64,000 nt of DNA from JAKQHY01 sp034429475 (GTDB lineage: Bacteria > Chloroflexota > Anaerolineae > B4-G1 > SLSP01). The notes beneath the pieces are model-generated. The model searched no databases. It saw only the letters and a program-made list of their open reading frames with translations, and was not told the DNA's origin. This document shows positions 6,922 to 15,172 of the stretch, in pieces (positions within the stretch are counted from its first letter, which is position 1; the number at the start of each line of letters is the position of its first letter). The DNA lies in contig DAOUGD010000126.1 in NCBI GenBank assembly GCA_034429475.1, forward strand, positions 1-64,000, written 5' to 3'. Position numbers and translations under genes: made by a program.

Positions 6922-9900
6922 CTAGTGTTGACGCACGACCAGCGGCAAGTAGAGCTTGCTGATCACACCGAGCTTCACTTCATCCAGATAGAACGCGCCC
7001 GCGCTCCCGGCGGGCATCCAGAAGGTGTAGCCCCACATCTCGTTGAGGGTCAGCCCGTCGTTGGGCACGCCTTCTGCCTGTTCTGCGCTGCGGGTGAAGT
7101 CCGCAAACGGCAGGCTCATCTGCTGCCAGCCGGTGAAGTTGTCCGTGATCACCGTCTCAAAGCGTTCCGGCTCCGCCGGCGCCTGGTAGACGCGGACGTA
7201 ATCCACGGACATCGTCTGCGGGAAGGTGGTGCTCTCATCGGGGTAGCCCGGCCATGATCCGCCCACGGCGACGTTCATGATCAGGAAGAAGGGATGGTCG
7301 AAAACCCAGTTGGCGCCGCTGGGGAGCATGTCGTGAGTGAGGGTGAAGTATTGCGTGTCGTCAAAGTACCAGCGGATCTCGTCCGGTTCCCACTCGATGG
7401 CGTAGACGTGGTAGTCGTTGGCTAACGCCTCGGTGTAGGTGTACCCGCCGCCGATCCCGCTGCCGCCGGAGTAGCCCGGCCCGTGGACGGTGCCGTGGAC
7501 GATGTTGGGTTCTTTGCCGATGTTCTCCATGATGTCAATCTCGCCCGCGCCCGGCCAATCTACGTCATCAAAGTTGTTCCCCAACGACCAGAACGCGGGC
7601 CAGATGCCCTGTCCGTAGGGGAGCTTGAGTCGCGCTTCGGCGCGTCCGTACATGAAGTCAAACTTGTCTTTGGTCAGCAGCCGCGCCGAGGTGTGCGTGC
7701 AGACGCCGTACCAACAATCGGTGTAAGGGGTGGTGGCGGTGACTTCGGTGGTGGCGGTGATGACCAGCCCGCCGGCACCATCCAACGCCGAATTCTTGCG
7801 CTCGTTGGTGTAGTATTCCCACTCGCTATTGCCCCAGCCATGCCCGCCGATGTCATAACCCCATTTCGTCTGGTCGGGTTCTGCGCCGGCCGCGCCGTCA
7901 AATTCGTCGCTCCAGGTGAGGATCCAGCCGCTCGGCCCCGGATCGGGCGTTTTGTTGTCGAGGATTTGCACCGTGATGGTCGTCCCGGTGTTCATCCCGT
8001 AGAACCAGAAGTTGAAAGCGTCGGGGCCGCTCCAATCTTTGCTGCTGCCGAACTCGCGGGTGAAGCCGCCGCCGGCCTGAGCAACGGCCTGCCGTGCGGG
8101 CAAGTTGTACGTCACGCTCAGCACCGTGTTGAGCGGATCCTGATCCGGCAGCGCCAGCGCCGACGTGTCGGGAATCTCCACGGCGGTCACGGTGACGCCG
8201 CCGGTGGGGGCCAGCTCACCCGGCACGCCGCGCTCAAAGTCGTCAATCATCGCCGGATCGGGAACGTCGCGCACGACGACCGGCGCGGTGCTCTTCCATC
8301 CCAGGGCGGCGTTGGTAGGCGCTGAGAGCGTGACGTTCAACTGCTCGTCCCCCTCGATCTTGCGATCCTTCAACATAGCGACCGGGATGGTCTGGACGGT
8401 TTCGCCCGGTGCAAAGGTGAGTGTCCCGGAGGCCGTCGCGTTGTAGTCGTGCGCGGAGTGGGCCGTCCCCGCCGCGATGGCGTAATTCACCGTCGCCGTC
8501 GTGATGCAGGTGCGGTTGAGCATGACGCGCACGTTGGCGGTGGTACTCTCGGCGGCGGCGTAGGCGTAGGTCGAGAATTGCACGCGCAGCGGCATGTCGC
8601 CCGCCTCGCGCTCGCCGTAGAGTTCCACCTCGTCAAGGTAGAGCACCTGCGGCCCGGTCCCCGTTGCCAGCCCGAAGGAGTACCCCGATACTTCCGTGAG
8701 GTTCAGGTCGTCGTCGGGCGCGCCGCTCGGCTGCCAATCGGCGCGCCGCTGGAACAGCGCGAAGGGCAGGTGGAACTGCCGCCAGCCAACGTAATCGTCG
8801 CTGATGCGGGTGTAGTGCCGTTCCGCCGAGTCGCTCATCGTGCCGAGCGCCTGATTGTCGAAGATTTCCACCTGGATGGTCGTCCCGGTGTTGTTGCCGT
8901 AAAGCCAGAAGCGCAGCCCGTCATACGCGCTCCAATCCTGGCTCACCCACTCGCCGCTATCCGAAAAACCGTGGTTGAAGCCGCCCCACGCGGTGATGTC
9001 GTAGGCCGCGCTGAGGACGGTGTTCGTGGCCGGATAGCCGGGGATGGGGGTGATAATCGTCGTGGTTGCCAACACCGGTTTGTCGGCGGCGTTGCTGCCC
9101 CACGGCACGAGGCCGATTTCGGTGTTGAAGGCGTCGCGGAGGTAGGGCAGGTCGGATTCAAAGTCGTCAATGAGCTGGCTATCTGGAGCGGGGTCGTTGT
9201 CCAGAATGGTCAATTTAGCGGGGTTGTTGGCACTGCCGAGCATGATGGTGATTGTTCCGCCATCTTGATTAGAAAGCGCCAGAAACACCGTTTCTGGCTG
9301 TTCATACGCAGCGTCGTTACTAATGGGGATGGTAACTGTGATGTCGGTTTGCCCCGGCTCGAAAACAAGAACCTCGTTGACGGGCGTGTAATCCACACCG
9401 GCGGTCGCGGTTCCTTCGAGATCCAGGGTTTTACAGGTAACTGTAACCAAGTCGTTCGTCGCCGGCTCAAGTTTGACCGTGACGGTAGCTTCACTGACAT
9501 CCTCGTTTACTGTATAGTCGGGATGCTCGAAGTCCACTTTGGGCTGTAACTCTACTACCCCGCCATAGACATTGATGTAATCTAACATCAAAGAGCCAAC
9601 TGTGCCATCAAGAATAAAAACCCAGTTGTCTACTTGCGAAACGTCGTAGGGTGACGAGCCAAAGGTAGCGAAGGGAAGTGTGATGAGCCGCCAACCGACA
9701 AAATCGTCTACAAAGGTAGCGCGACGGTCATCGCCTGAAACGGTTTGAATCTCAAATTCATGGGTAGTGCTGAGATTCTCACCATAGAACCAGAAGCTGA
9801 CTCCCTGCATCTCGCTCCAATCCGCCACTGGATTAAGCGCAGCGCCAAATCCGGCCCAGGTGGGCACATTGGCCGTGACTGACAGAACATCGTTGTTACC

Positions 9901-10626
9901 AATCTGACCGGTTAGGGCGAGGCTGTCAGTATCGCTGATGGTGGGGACTGCCGTGTCGATAGTAATGTTGTCCCAGTCGCCATATACAAACCAGCCAGCC
10001 GGTACGCCCCCTTCGAAGTCGGTGAATGGGGTTAGCTTGACTAGCTCCAAACGATCCATCTTAAAGGAGCCGACTGTGCCATCAAGGACAAAGACCCAAT
10101 TATCCACCTGCGATACATCGTAAACACCGCCGGCGCCAAATGTGCTGAATGGCAGGATGATTTGTTGCCAACCGACAAAATCGTCTACGAAGGTGGCGCG
10201 GCGATCATCGCCCGAAACAGTTTGAATCTCCAGTTCATGGGTAGTGCTGAGATTCTCGCCGTAAAACCAAAAACTGAGCGCATCGTAGTTGCTCCAATCC
10301 GCCACTGGATTAAGCGCAGCGCCAAATCCGGCCCAGGTGGGCACATTGGCCGTGACTGACAGAACATCGTTGTTGCCAATCTGACCGGGTAGGGCGAGGC
10401 TATCCGTATCGCTGATGGTGGGGACTGCTGTGTCGATAGTAATATTGTCCCAATCGCCATATACAAACCAGCCAGCCGGTACGCCCCCTTCGAAGTCGGC
10501 GATGATGGGGAAAGCGGTAGGTGCTTCGATGGCCGTCGCTCCGCTGACCGCCGACGCGCCGAGGGTCAGCGTCAACAGGGACAGTAAGGTGAGACTGCGT
10601 AACAGAATCCAAAATTTTGCTTTCAT
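6922..10626 (-). CDS. Secreted multidomain GH16 beta-glucanase with carbohydrate-binding-like and Calx-beta domains
   Basis: 1234 residues. A signal peptide (MKAKFWILLRSLTLLSLL...) is followed by two near-identical 159-residue beta-sandwich domains, a Calx-beta-like domain, a third related sandwich, a second Calx-beta-like domain, and a fourth sandwich that is interrupted by a glycoside hydrolase 16 domain. The GH16 signature GEIDIMENIG holds the catalytic glutamates; WTLTWSDEFDG-type text (here LTWSDEFDG) opens the domain. GH16 enzymes of this type cut beta-1,3- or beta-1,3/1,4-glucans outside the cell. The protein ends KLYLPLVVRQH. The start at 10626 has a GGAGG site; an upstream ATG at 10665 does not. 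The LacI gene lies directly upstream on the same strand. Confidence 0.9.
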   Translation of the reverse strand: MKAKFWILLRSLTLLSLLTLTLGASAVSGATAIEAPTAFPIIADFEGGVPAGWFVYGDWDNITIDTAVPTISDTDSLALPGQIGNNDVLSVTANVPTWAGFGAALNPVADWSNYDALSFWFYGENLSTTHELEIQTVSGDDRRATFVDDFVGWQQIILPFSTFGAGGVYDVSQVDNWVFVLDGTVGSFKMDRLELVKLTPFTDFEGGVPAGWFVYGDWDNITIDTAVPTISDTDSLALTGQIGNNDVLSVTANVPTWAGFGAALNPVADWSEMQGVSFWFYGENLSTTHEFEIQTVSGDDRRATFVDDFVGWRLITLPFATFGSSPYDVSQVDNWVFILDGTVGSLMLDYINVYGGVVELQPKVDFEHPDYTVNEDVSEATVTVKLEPATNDLVTVTCKTLDLEGTATAGVDYTPVNEVLVFEPGQTDITVTIPISNDAAYEQPETVFLALSNQDGGTITIMLGSANNPAKLTILDNDPAPDSQLIDDFESDLPYLRDAFNTEIGLVPWGSNAADKPVLATTTIITPIPGYPATNTVLSAAYDITAWGGFNHGFSDSGEWVSQDWSAYDGLRFWLYGNNTGTTIQVEIFDNQALGTMSDSAERHYTRISDDYVGWRQFHLPFALFQRRADWQPSGAPDDDLNLTEVSGYSFGLATGTGPQVLYLDEVELYGEREAGDMPLRVQFSTYAYAAAESTTANVRVMLNRTCITTATVNYAIAAGTAHSAHDYNATASGTLTFAPGETVQTIPVAMLKDRKIEGDEQLNVTLSAPTNAALGWKSTAPVVVRDVPDPAMIDDFERGVPGELAPTGGVTVTAVEIPDTSALALPDQDPLNTVLSVTYNLPARQAVAQAGGGFTREFGSSKDWSGPDAFNFWFYGMNTGTTITVQILDNKTPDPGPSGWILTWSDEFDGAAGAEPDQTKWGYDIGGHGWGNSEWEYYTNERKNSALDGAGGLVITATTEVTATTPYTDCWYGVCTHTSARLLTKDKFDFMYGRAEARLKLPYGQGIWPAFWSLGNNFDDVDWPGAGEIDIMENIGKEPNIVHGTVHGPGYSGGSGIGGGYTYTEALANDYHVYAIEWEPDEIRWYFDDTQYFTLTHDMLPSGANWVFDHPFFLIMNVAVGGSWPGYPDESTTFPQTMSVDYVRVYQAPAEPERFETVITDNFTGWQQMSLPFADFTRSAEQAEGVPNDGLTLNEMWGYTFWMPAGSAGAFYLDEVKLGVISKLYLPLVVRQH
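9544..10497 (-). repeat. Tandem 477-base duplication inside the glucanase gene
   Basis: Two copies in register, offset exactly 477 bases (159 codons), very similar at DNA level: for example GCCACTGGATTAAGCGCAGC occurs at 9824 and again at 10301. Copy limits are approximate. The DNA similarity points to a recent duplication or ongoing gene conversion. Confidence 0.9.
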
Positions 10627-10735
10627 TGAATATCCTCCATCTGAAAGTGAACGAAAAAGTTTCAATTAACCGTTGTGCTGCTTTTGAGTATGAGCGATAA
10701 GCGCCTCCTTCTACTGCGGGTAAGGAAGCGACGCA

Positions 10736-11755
10736 TCAGGGGGATGATGCGCCACATGAGTCGCGGATAACCAGTTCGGTCTCGAGAATGACGCGCCGGG
10801 GCGGCTCACTGCCATTTTGCAGGATGTCGAGCAGCATTTCGACGGCCTGTTCGCCGAAGCGCAGCACCGGTTGATGCACTGTGGTCAGCGGCGGCTCGGC
10901 GCTGATGGCCGGCGGCAGATCGTCGAAGCTTACCAGGGCCATATCGTTGGGCACGTGTATCCCGGCCTCGCGAAGGGTGCGCAGTGCACCGAACGCCATC
11001 GCATCGGAAGCCACGAAGACAGCGGTGGGCCGGCGGGGGAGGAGCTGCTGCATCGCCTGGCTGCCGCCGTTTTCGGTGAAATCCCCGGTGACGATGAGCG
11101 CGTCCTCTAGCGGCAGGGCGTGCTCGCGCAGCGCCTGCTCGTAACCCGCGCGCCGGTCGAGGGCCGCGGTGGTGTTGAGCGTGCCGGTGATCGTCCCAAT
11201 GTGCGTGTGCCCCAGGTGGATCAGGTGGCTGACGGCCTGATACGCGCCTTGGACGTTATTCACGTCAATATAACTGACCTGCGCATCGTGCAACGGGCGG
11301 CCGGCGACCACCAACGGAATATCTTTTTTCAACAGCAGGGTGATGAGTTGATCGCCGATCTCACCCACCTGGATGATGAGGCCGTCGAGCAGTCCTTTTT
11401 GCGCGATGCGTGGGTAGAGCTTGCTCTCGTCTTCGGGCGTTTGGAGCAGGAATAGGCCCAGCGTGTATTCGTGGGCATTACAGGCCTGGGCGATTCCCTG
11501 GATCAGGCGTGGAAAGTACGGATCGGTGAAGACCACGTCGGAGCGGCGCGGCAGCACGAGGCCGAGGATGTGCGTGCGTTGTATGGCCAGCGACCGCGCG
11601 ACCGGGTTGGGGTGATAGCCGGTTTCTTCAATTACCCGCTGCACCCGCTCACGGACTGCGGGGCGTACATTGGGTTGGTTGTTCAGCACGCGGGAAGCCG
11701 TGGTGCGGGAAACTCCGGCGAGTCTGGCGATTTCGTCAAGGGTTAAAATTTCCAT
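10736..11755 (-). CDS. LacI/GalR family transcription regulator
   Basis: 339 residues, the normal length. The N-terminal helix-turn-helix reads LDEIARLAGVSRTTASRVLN, followed by the hinge helix (NPVARSLA) and a periplasmic-binding-protein-like sensor domain ending around residue 330. Such repressors release DNA on binding a sugar. It lies 109 bases upstream of the GH16 gene and probably controls it. A palindrome of the LacI type (11853-11866) is in its own promoter region, suggesting autoregulation. ATG at 11755 chosen for family length; a TTG start at 11803 is possible, and no clear ribosome site supports either. Confidence 0.92.
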   Translation of the reverse strand: MEILTLDEIARLAGVSRTTASRVLNNQPNVRPAVRERVQRVIEETGYHPNPVARSLAIQRTHILGLVLPRRSDVVFTDPYFPRLIQGIAQACNAHEYTLGLFLLQTPEDESKLYPRIAQKGLLDGLIIQVGEIGDQLITLLLKKDIPLVVAGRPLHDAQVSYIDVNNVQGAYQAVSHLIHLGHTHIGTITGTLNTTAALDRRAGYEQALREHALPLEDALIVTGDFTENGGSQAMQQLLPRRPTAVFVASDAMAFGALRTLREAGIHVPNDMALVSFDDLPPAISAEPPLTTVHQPVLRFGEQAVEMLLDILQNGSEPPRRVILETELVIRDSCGASSP

Positions 11756-11852
11756 GGTGTCTTTACACTTTTTAAAAAATTGGATTTCCCGATAAGGCCC
11801 CAAGACCGGTGAAAACGTGATTCCTGGGTTCGGTCGGGCGGCAATGACGGAT

Positions 11853-11866
11853 TGGAAGCGCTTCCA
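11853..11866. promoter_or_regulatory. LacI-type operator palindrome
   Basis: TGGAAGCGCTTCCA is a perfect 14-base palindrome with the central CG of LacI/GalR family sites. It lies about 100 bases upstream of the LacI start codon, downstream of a minus-strand TATAGTATAG stretch that could be its -10 region. Confidence 0.65.
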
Positions 11867-11922
11867 GTCCTATGGCTATACTATACTTCCATTACCAGGG
11901 TTTGTCAAGGGATAAAAAGGGA

Positions 11923-11951
11923 TTGCGTTTTATCGAGTGGATGGCTATAAT
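11923..11951 (+). promoter_or_regulatory. Sigma-A type promoter for the TerB-like gene
   Basis: TTGCGT at 11923-11928, 17-base spacer, TATAAT at 11946-11951. It argues against a start codon at 11937 for the next gene and for the one at 12024. Confidence 0.7.
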
Positions 11952-12023
11952 GAGAATTGCACTGGTTTTGCAGAATGCCCTCATAAGGGCTTGTTAAAAT
12001 CTATCACAACCAAAGGAGATGCT

Positions 12024-12500
12024 ATGACTGAGTATGATGATCATGATTGGGAAATGTTGTTATTTGCTCCATTGTGGAGTTTTGTGGCAGTTGCCGGCGT
12101 AGATGACAAAGTAGACCAGAAAGAGTGGGATGCTTTTACGGCGGAACTGGAAGATGCGTCCAGCTATAACAATCCCCTGACGCGCAAAGTTCTCCGGGAA
12201 CTGAATAACAATTTCGATGAAATCTATGAGGCATTTGAGGAGGATGAGACCGAGATCGAAGATGGGTTGGATGAGGTGCGGGACATCCTCGACGACAACG
12301 AGGAAGAGGATACCGCTTACGGCTTCAAGACGGATATGGTGTGGCTGGCCTTGACCGTCGCCAATGCTTCTAAGGGTGGGCTATTGAGCGCCACCATCAG
12401 CGACAAGGAACAAGCCGCTGTCGCGTTTGTGGCGGATGCGCTGGGTCTTGATGAGGACGATATGGAAGCGATCATCGAGAATTGGAACGATCAGGAGTAA
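12024..12500 (+). CDS. Acidic TerB-like protein of unknown function
   Basis: 158 residues, strongly acidic. It is all-helical by appearance, with two segments of TerB/DjlA-like style: FVAVAGVDDKVDQKEWDAF (about residues 18-36) and ISDKEQAAVAFVADALGLDED (about 130-150), in which acidic residues follow small hydrophobic ones. TerB-like domains occur in stress and tellurite-resistance proteins, but the match is by pattern only. The start follows AAAGGAGATGCT. It is a single-gene unit with a clear promoter and terminator, between two divergent or convergent neighbours that give no functional clue. Confidence 0.65.
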   Translation: MTEYDDHDWEMLLFAPLWSFVAVAGVDDKVDQKEWDAFTAELEDASSYNNPLTRKVLRELNNNFDEIYEAFEEDETEIEDGLDEVRDILDDNEEEDTAYGFKTDMVWLALTVANASKGGLLSATISDKEQAAVAFVADALGLDEDDMEAIIENWNDQE

Positions 12501-12529
12501 TACATTCCGGTGGTTTGTAACTTGGACGC

Positions 12530-12564
12530 AAACGCCTCTGAAGAGCAATCTTCAGAGGCGTTTT
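12530..12564. terminator. Intrinsic terminator, possibly bidirectional
   Basis: AACGCCTCTGAAGA, loop GCAA, complement, then TTTT. Lies between the TerB-like gene (+) and the end of the radical SAM gene (-). Confidence 0.85.
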
Positions 12565-12579
12565 GGGGTGTGGCGGAAC

Positions 12580-13530
12580 CTAGCGGCACCGGACGAAGCG
12601 CCGCAGGCCGGCCGCGCGAGCTGCTTGTAGCGCGGCCTGGTATTCGGCTGACGTGATGGGGCGATCCAGCGGCATGTGGTCGTCGGCGCACTCTCGCGCC
12701 CGGTAAGCCGGGTGATACTGGGACATCACGTTGAGGTAAGTATCCCTGGAAATTTCATCGGCCAGGAAACGCGCGATGGTGGCGGTCCCGGCCAGATCGC
12801 CGGGCAAGACCAGGTGGCGGACGAGCAGGCCGCGTCGGGCCAGCCCTTGGGCGTCGGTTGCCAGGTCGCCGACCTGCCGGTGCATTTCCCGCACGGCGGC
12901 TTGATTGATTGCGGGGTAATCTCGTACCAGCGACAATCGTTTCCCGATGGCGGCGTCGGCGTATTTCATGTCGGGCATGTAGATGTCCACCAGGCCGTCC
13001 ATCAAAGTCAACGCCTGCGGCGCGTCGTAGCCGCCAGTGTTGTAGACGAGGGGCAATTGCAGCCCGGCGGGAATGGCAAGCGCCAGCCCCAAGACGATAT
13101 GCGGGACGACGTGGGTGGGGGAGACGAGGTTGAGGTTGTGGCAGCCCATCGCCTGGACATCGAGCATGATCGCCGCCAGCTTCTCCGGCGTGGCGGGGGT
13201 GCCGCTCACCCGCTGGCTGATGTCGTCGTTCTGGCAATAGACGCAGTGCAGGTTGCATCCCGTGAAGAAAATCGTGCCGGAACCGCGCCAGCCGCGCAGC
13301 ACGTCCTCCTCGCCCAGATGCGGGCCGTAGCTGGCGACGTAGGCCGTGGCGCCGATCCCGCACGGGCCGGCGCGCTGCGTGCGGTCAATGCCGCAGTCGT
13401 TGCCGCAAAGATGGCAGTCGCGCAGCGCCGCCTCCGCCGCCGCCACGCGCTCCGCCAGCCGGTTCTCCTGCATCAGCGTGAGGTAAATGGGGAACGGCGT
13501 CTCCGGGGTGTCTGCGGGGTTTCTCTCCAT
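12580..13530 (-). CDS. Radical SAM protein of the PflA-related PflX type
   Basis: 317 residues. The N-terminal CHLCGNDCGIDR and GPCGIG cysteines and the radical SAM motif CNLHCVYCQN (CxxxCxxC) are as in the uncharacterised PflX-like group (COG1313), relatives of pyruvate formate-lyase activases. The VYNTGGYD and VDIYMPDMKYAD segments also fit. Its target is unknown; members often accompany glycyl-radical or anaerobic enzymes, none of which is next to it. The start is uncertain: ATG at 13530 gives the family-like N-terminus, but a frame from ATG 13572 adds 14 residues and neither has a ribosome site. Confidence 0.82.
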   Translation of the reverse strand: MERNPADTPETPFPIYLTLMQENRLAERVAAAEAALRDCHLCGNDCGIDRTQRAGPCGIGATAYVASYGPHLGEEDVLRGWRGSGTIFFTGCNLHCVYCQNDDISQRVSGTPATPEKLAAIMLDVQAMGCHNLNLVSPTHVVPHIVLGLALAIPAGLQLPLVYNTGGYDAPQALTLMDGLVDIYMPDMKYADAAIGKRLSLVRDYPAINQAAVREMHRQVGDLATDAQGLARRGLLVRHLVLPGDLAGTATIARFLADEISRDTYLNVMSQYHPAYRARECADDHMPLDRPITSAEYQAALQAARAAGLRRFVRCR

Positions 13531-13636
13531 AATTTCATTGTATGCCCAATTTACTCGCTGCCAATAACCCATAATCGCGGTGCGACGCTCGATTCGCTTG
13601 CAGATTCACCAGGCGGGTGTAAAGTATTTCCAAGTT

Positions 13637-13672
13637 TTCAGCACCCAGCACCCAGCACCCAGCACCCACTTT
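13637..13672. repeat. Heptamer array (CACCCAG)
   Basis: Four copies of CACCCAG in tandem in the leader of the glucose-6-phosphate dehydrogenase gene. Confidence 0.85.
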
Positions 13673-13706
13673 CCCATCACCCTTCAGTATTCTTTGAGGA
13701 GACAAC

Positions 13707-15092
13707 GTGAATCCGATAGCCCCTGTCGTGATTGTCATTTTCGGCGCGTCCGGCGACCTGACGCGCCGAAAACTCGGCCCGGCGCTGCACACCCTGGCCT
13801 GTGAGGGACTGCTGGCTCCCCAGACGCGCGTCATCGGCGTCGCGCGCACCCCGTTGAGCGATGCGGCGTTCCGTGAGCAGATTTACGAGGGCGTAGCGTC
13901 TTATGCGCGCCTGGAACCGAGCGTCTGCCAGTTGTGGGGAGATTTCTCCGAGCGTTACACGTATCTGTCGGGCGCGTATGATGACCTGGAAACTTATCGT
14001 CGGCTAGCGCAACGCCTGGACGCGCTTGAGGGCGCGGGCAACCGGCTGTTTTATCTTTCGACACCGCCCGCGTTGTATCCGGTCATCGTGGCGCAATTGG
14101 GCCGCGCCGGATTGCATCGTCATCCCCAGGGCTGGACGCGCCTCATCATCGAGAAGCCCTTTGGACACGACCTGGCGAGCGCGCAGGCGTTGAACGTGCA
14201 GGTTCACGCCGTTTTTGACGAAGACCAGGTCTACCGCATAGATCATTACCTCGGCAAAGAAACCGTGCAGAATATCCTCGCCTTCCGCTTTGCCAACGCC
14301 ATCTTCGAGCCGTTGTGGAACCGCAATTACGTGGATCACGTGCAAATCACGGTGGCGGAAACAGACCTGGTTGGCGCGCGGGGCGGCTATTACGATCAGG
14401 CGGGCGTGCTGCGGGATATGTTTCAGAATCACCTGTTGCAACTGCTCACGCTGGTGGCGATGGAGCCGCCGGCCGCATTCAACGCGCGGATGCTGCGCGA
14501 TGAGAAGGTCAAGGTGCTGCAAGCCGTGCGCCCCAGCGAGCCAGAGGACGTGACACTGGGACAGTACGCGGGTTATCTGGATGAAGAAGGCGTCGCGCCG
14601 GGGTCGCGGACGCCTACGTATGGTCGGGTACGCCTGTACCTTGATAACTGGCGCTGGCGGGGGATGCCCTTCTACCTGGAATCCGGCAAGGGGTTGGCGC
14701 GCAAAGCCACCGAGATCACCCTGCAATTCAAACCGGTGCCGCATTTGCTTTTCCCGGAGAATGAGGATTTGACCCCCAATCGCCTGACGTTGTGCATTCA
14801 ACCCGACGAAGCCATCCATCTCAATTTCGCCGCCAAGCAGCCTGGCGCAGGGATGCGGGTCAAGCCGGCAGCGATGAAGTTTGATTACACCCACGACTTT
14901 GACAACGTGGCGCTGCCGGAGGCTTACGAGCGATTGTTGTTGGACGCGATTCAGGGTGATGCGTCGCTGTTCACCCGCAGCGACGAAATCGAACTGGCCT
15001 GGCGCATCGTAGACCCGCTAACGCACTTTGACTGCGTTCCATCACCCTATGTAATGGGCAGCGAGAGGACGGATGAAGCCTTTTATCACTAA
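13707..15092 (+). CDS. zwf: Glucose-6-phosphate 1-dehydrogenase
   Basis: 461 residues, close to the usual 480-510. It makes 6-phosphogluconolactone and NADPH, opening the oxidative pentose phosphate pathway. The nucleotide loop GASGDLTRRKLGPAL is at residues 13-27 and the active-site block RIDHYLGKE near 176-184. GTG start with TTTGAGGAGA in front. It begins a run of central carbon genes on the plus strand (zwf, fumC, debranching enzyme, two phosphofructokinases), each separated by a short array-type repeat rather than packed as an operon. Confidence 0.97.
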   Translation: MNPIAPVVIVIFGASGDLTRRKLGPALHTLACEGLLAPQTRVIGVARTPLSDAAFREQIYEGVASYARLEPSVCQLWGDFSERYTYLSGAYDDLETYRRLAQRLDALEGAGNRLFYLSTPPALYPVIVAQLGRAGLHRHPQGWTRLIIEKPFGHDLASAQALNVQVHAVFDEDQVYRIDHYLGKETVQNILAFRFANAIFEPLWNRNYVDHVQITVAETDLVGARGGYYDQAGVLRDMFQNHLLQLLTLVAMEPPAAFNARMLRDEKVKVLQAVRPSEPEDVTLGQYAGYLDEEGVAPGSRTPTYGRVRLYLDNWRWRGMPFYLESGKGLARKATEITLQFKPVPHLLFPENEDLTPNRLTLCIQPDEAIHLNFAAKQPGAGMRVKPAAMKFDYTHDFDNVALPEAYERLLLDAIQGDASLFTRSDEIELAWRIVDPLTHFDCVPSPYVMGSERTDEAFYH

Positions 15093-15155
15093 TCTTCACG
15101 AATTACCACGAATCTGAGGTTTTATTTTCGTGAAGATTTGTGGAGATTCGTGGTT
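15091..15155. repeat. Inverted CACGAAT-type repeat
   Basis: AATCTTCACGAA on the left is matched by TTCGTGAAGATT on the right, and CCACGAATCT by AGATTCGTGG, in crossing order. The units are also similar to one another. Fills the gap between zwf and fumC. Confidence 0.6.
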
Positions 15156-15172
15156 TGTTTGAGGAAATGTTG

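Noticed and set aside
11937..12023. Longer N-terminus for the TerB-like protein
   Set aside because: The upstream ATG overlaps the -10 region at 11946-11951; the ATG at 12024 has the ribosome site.
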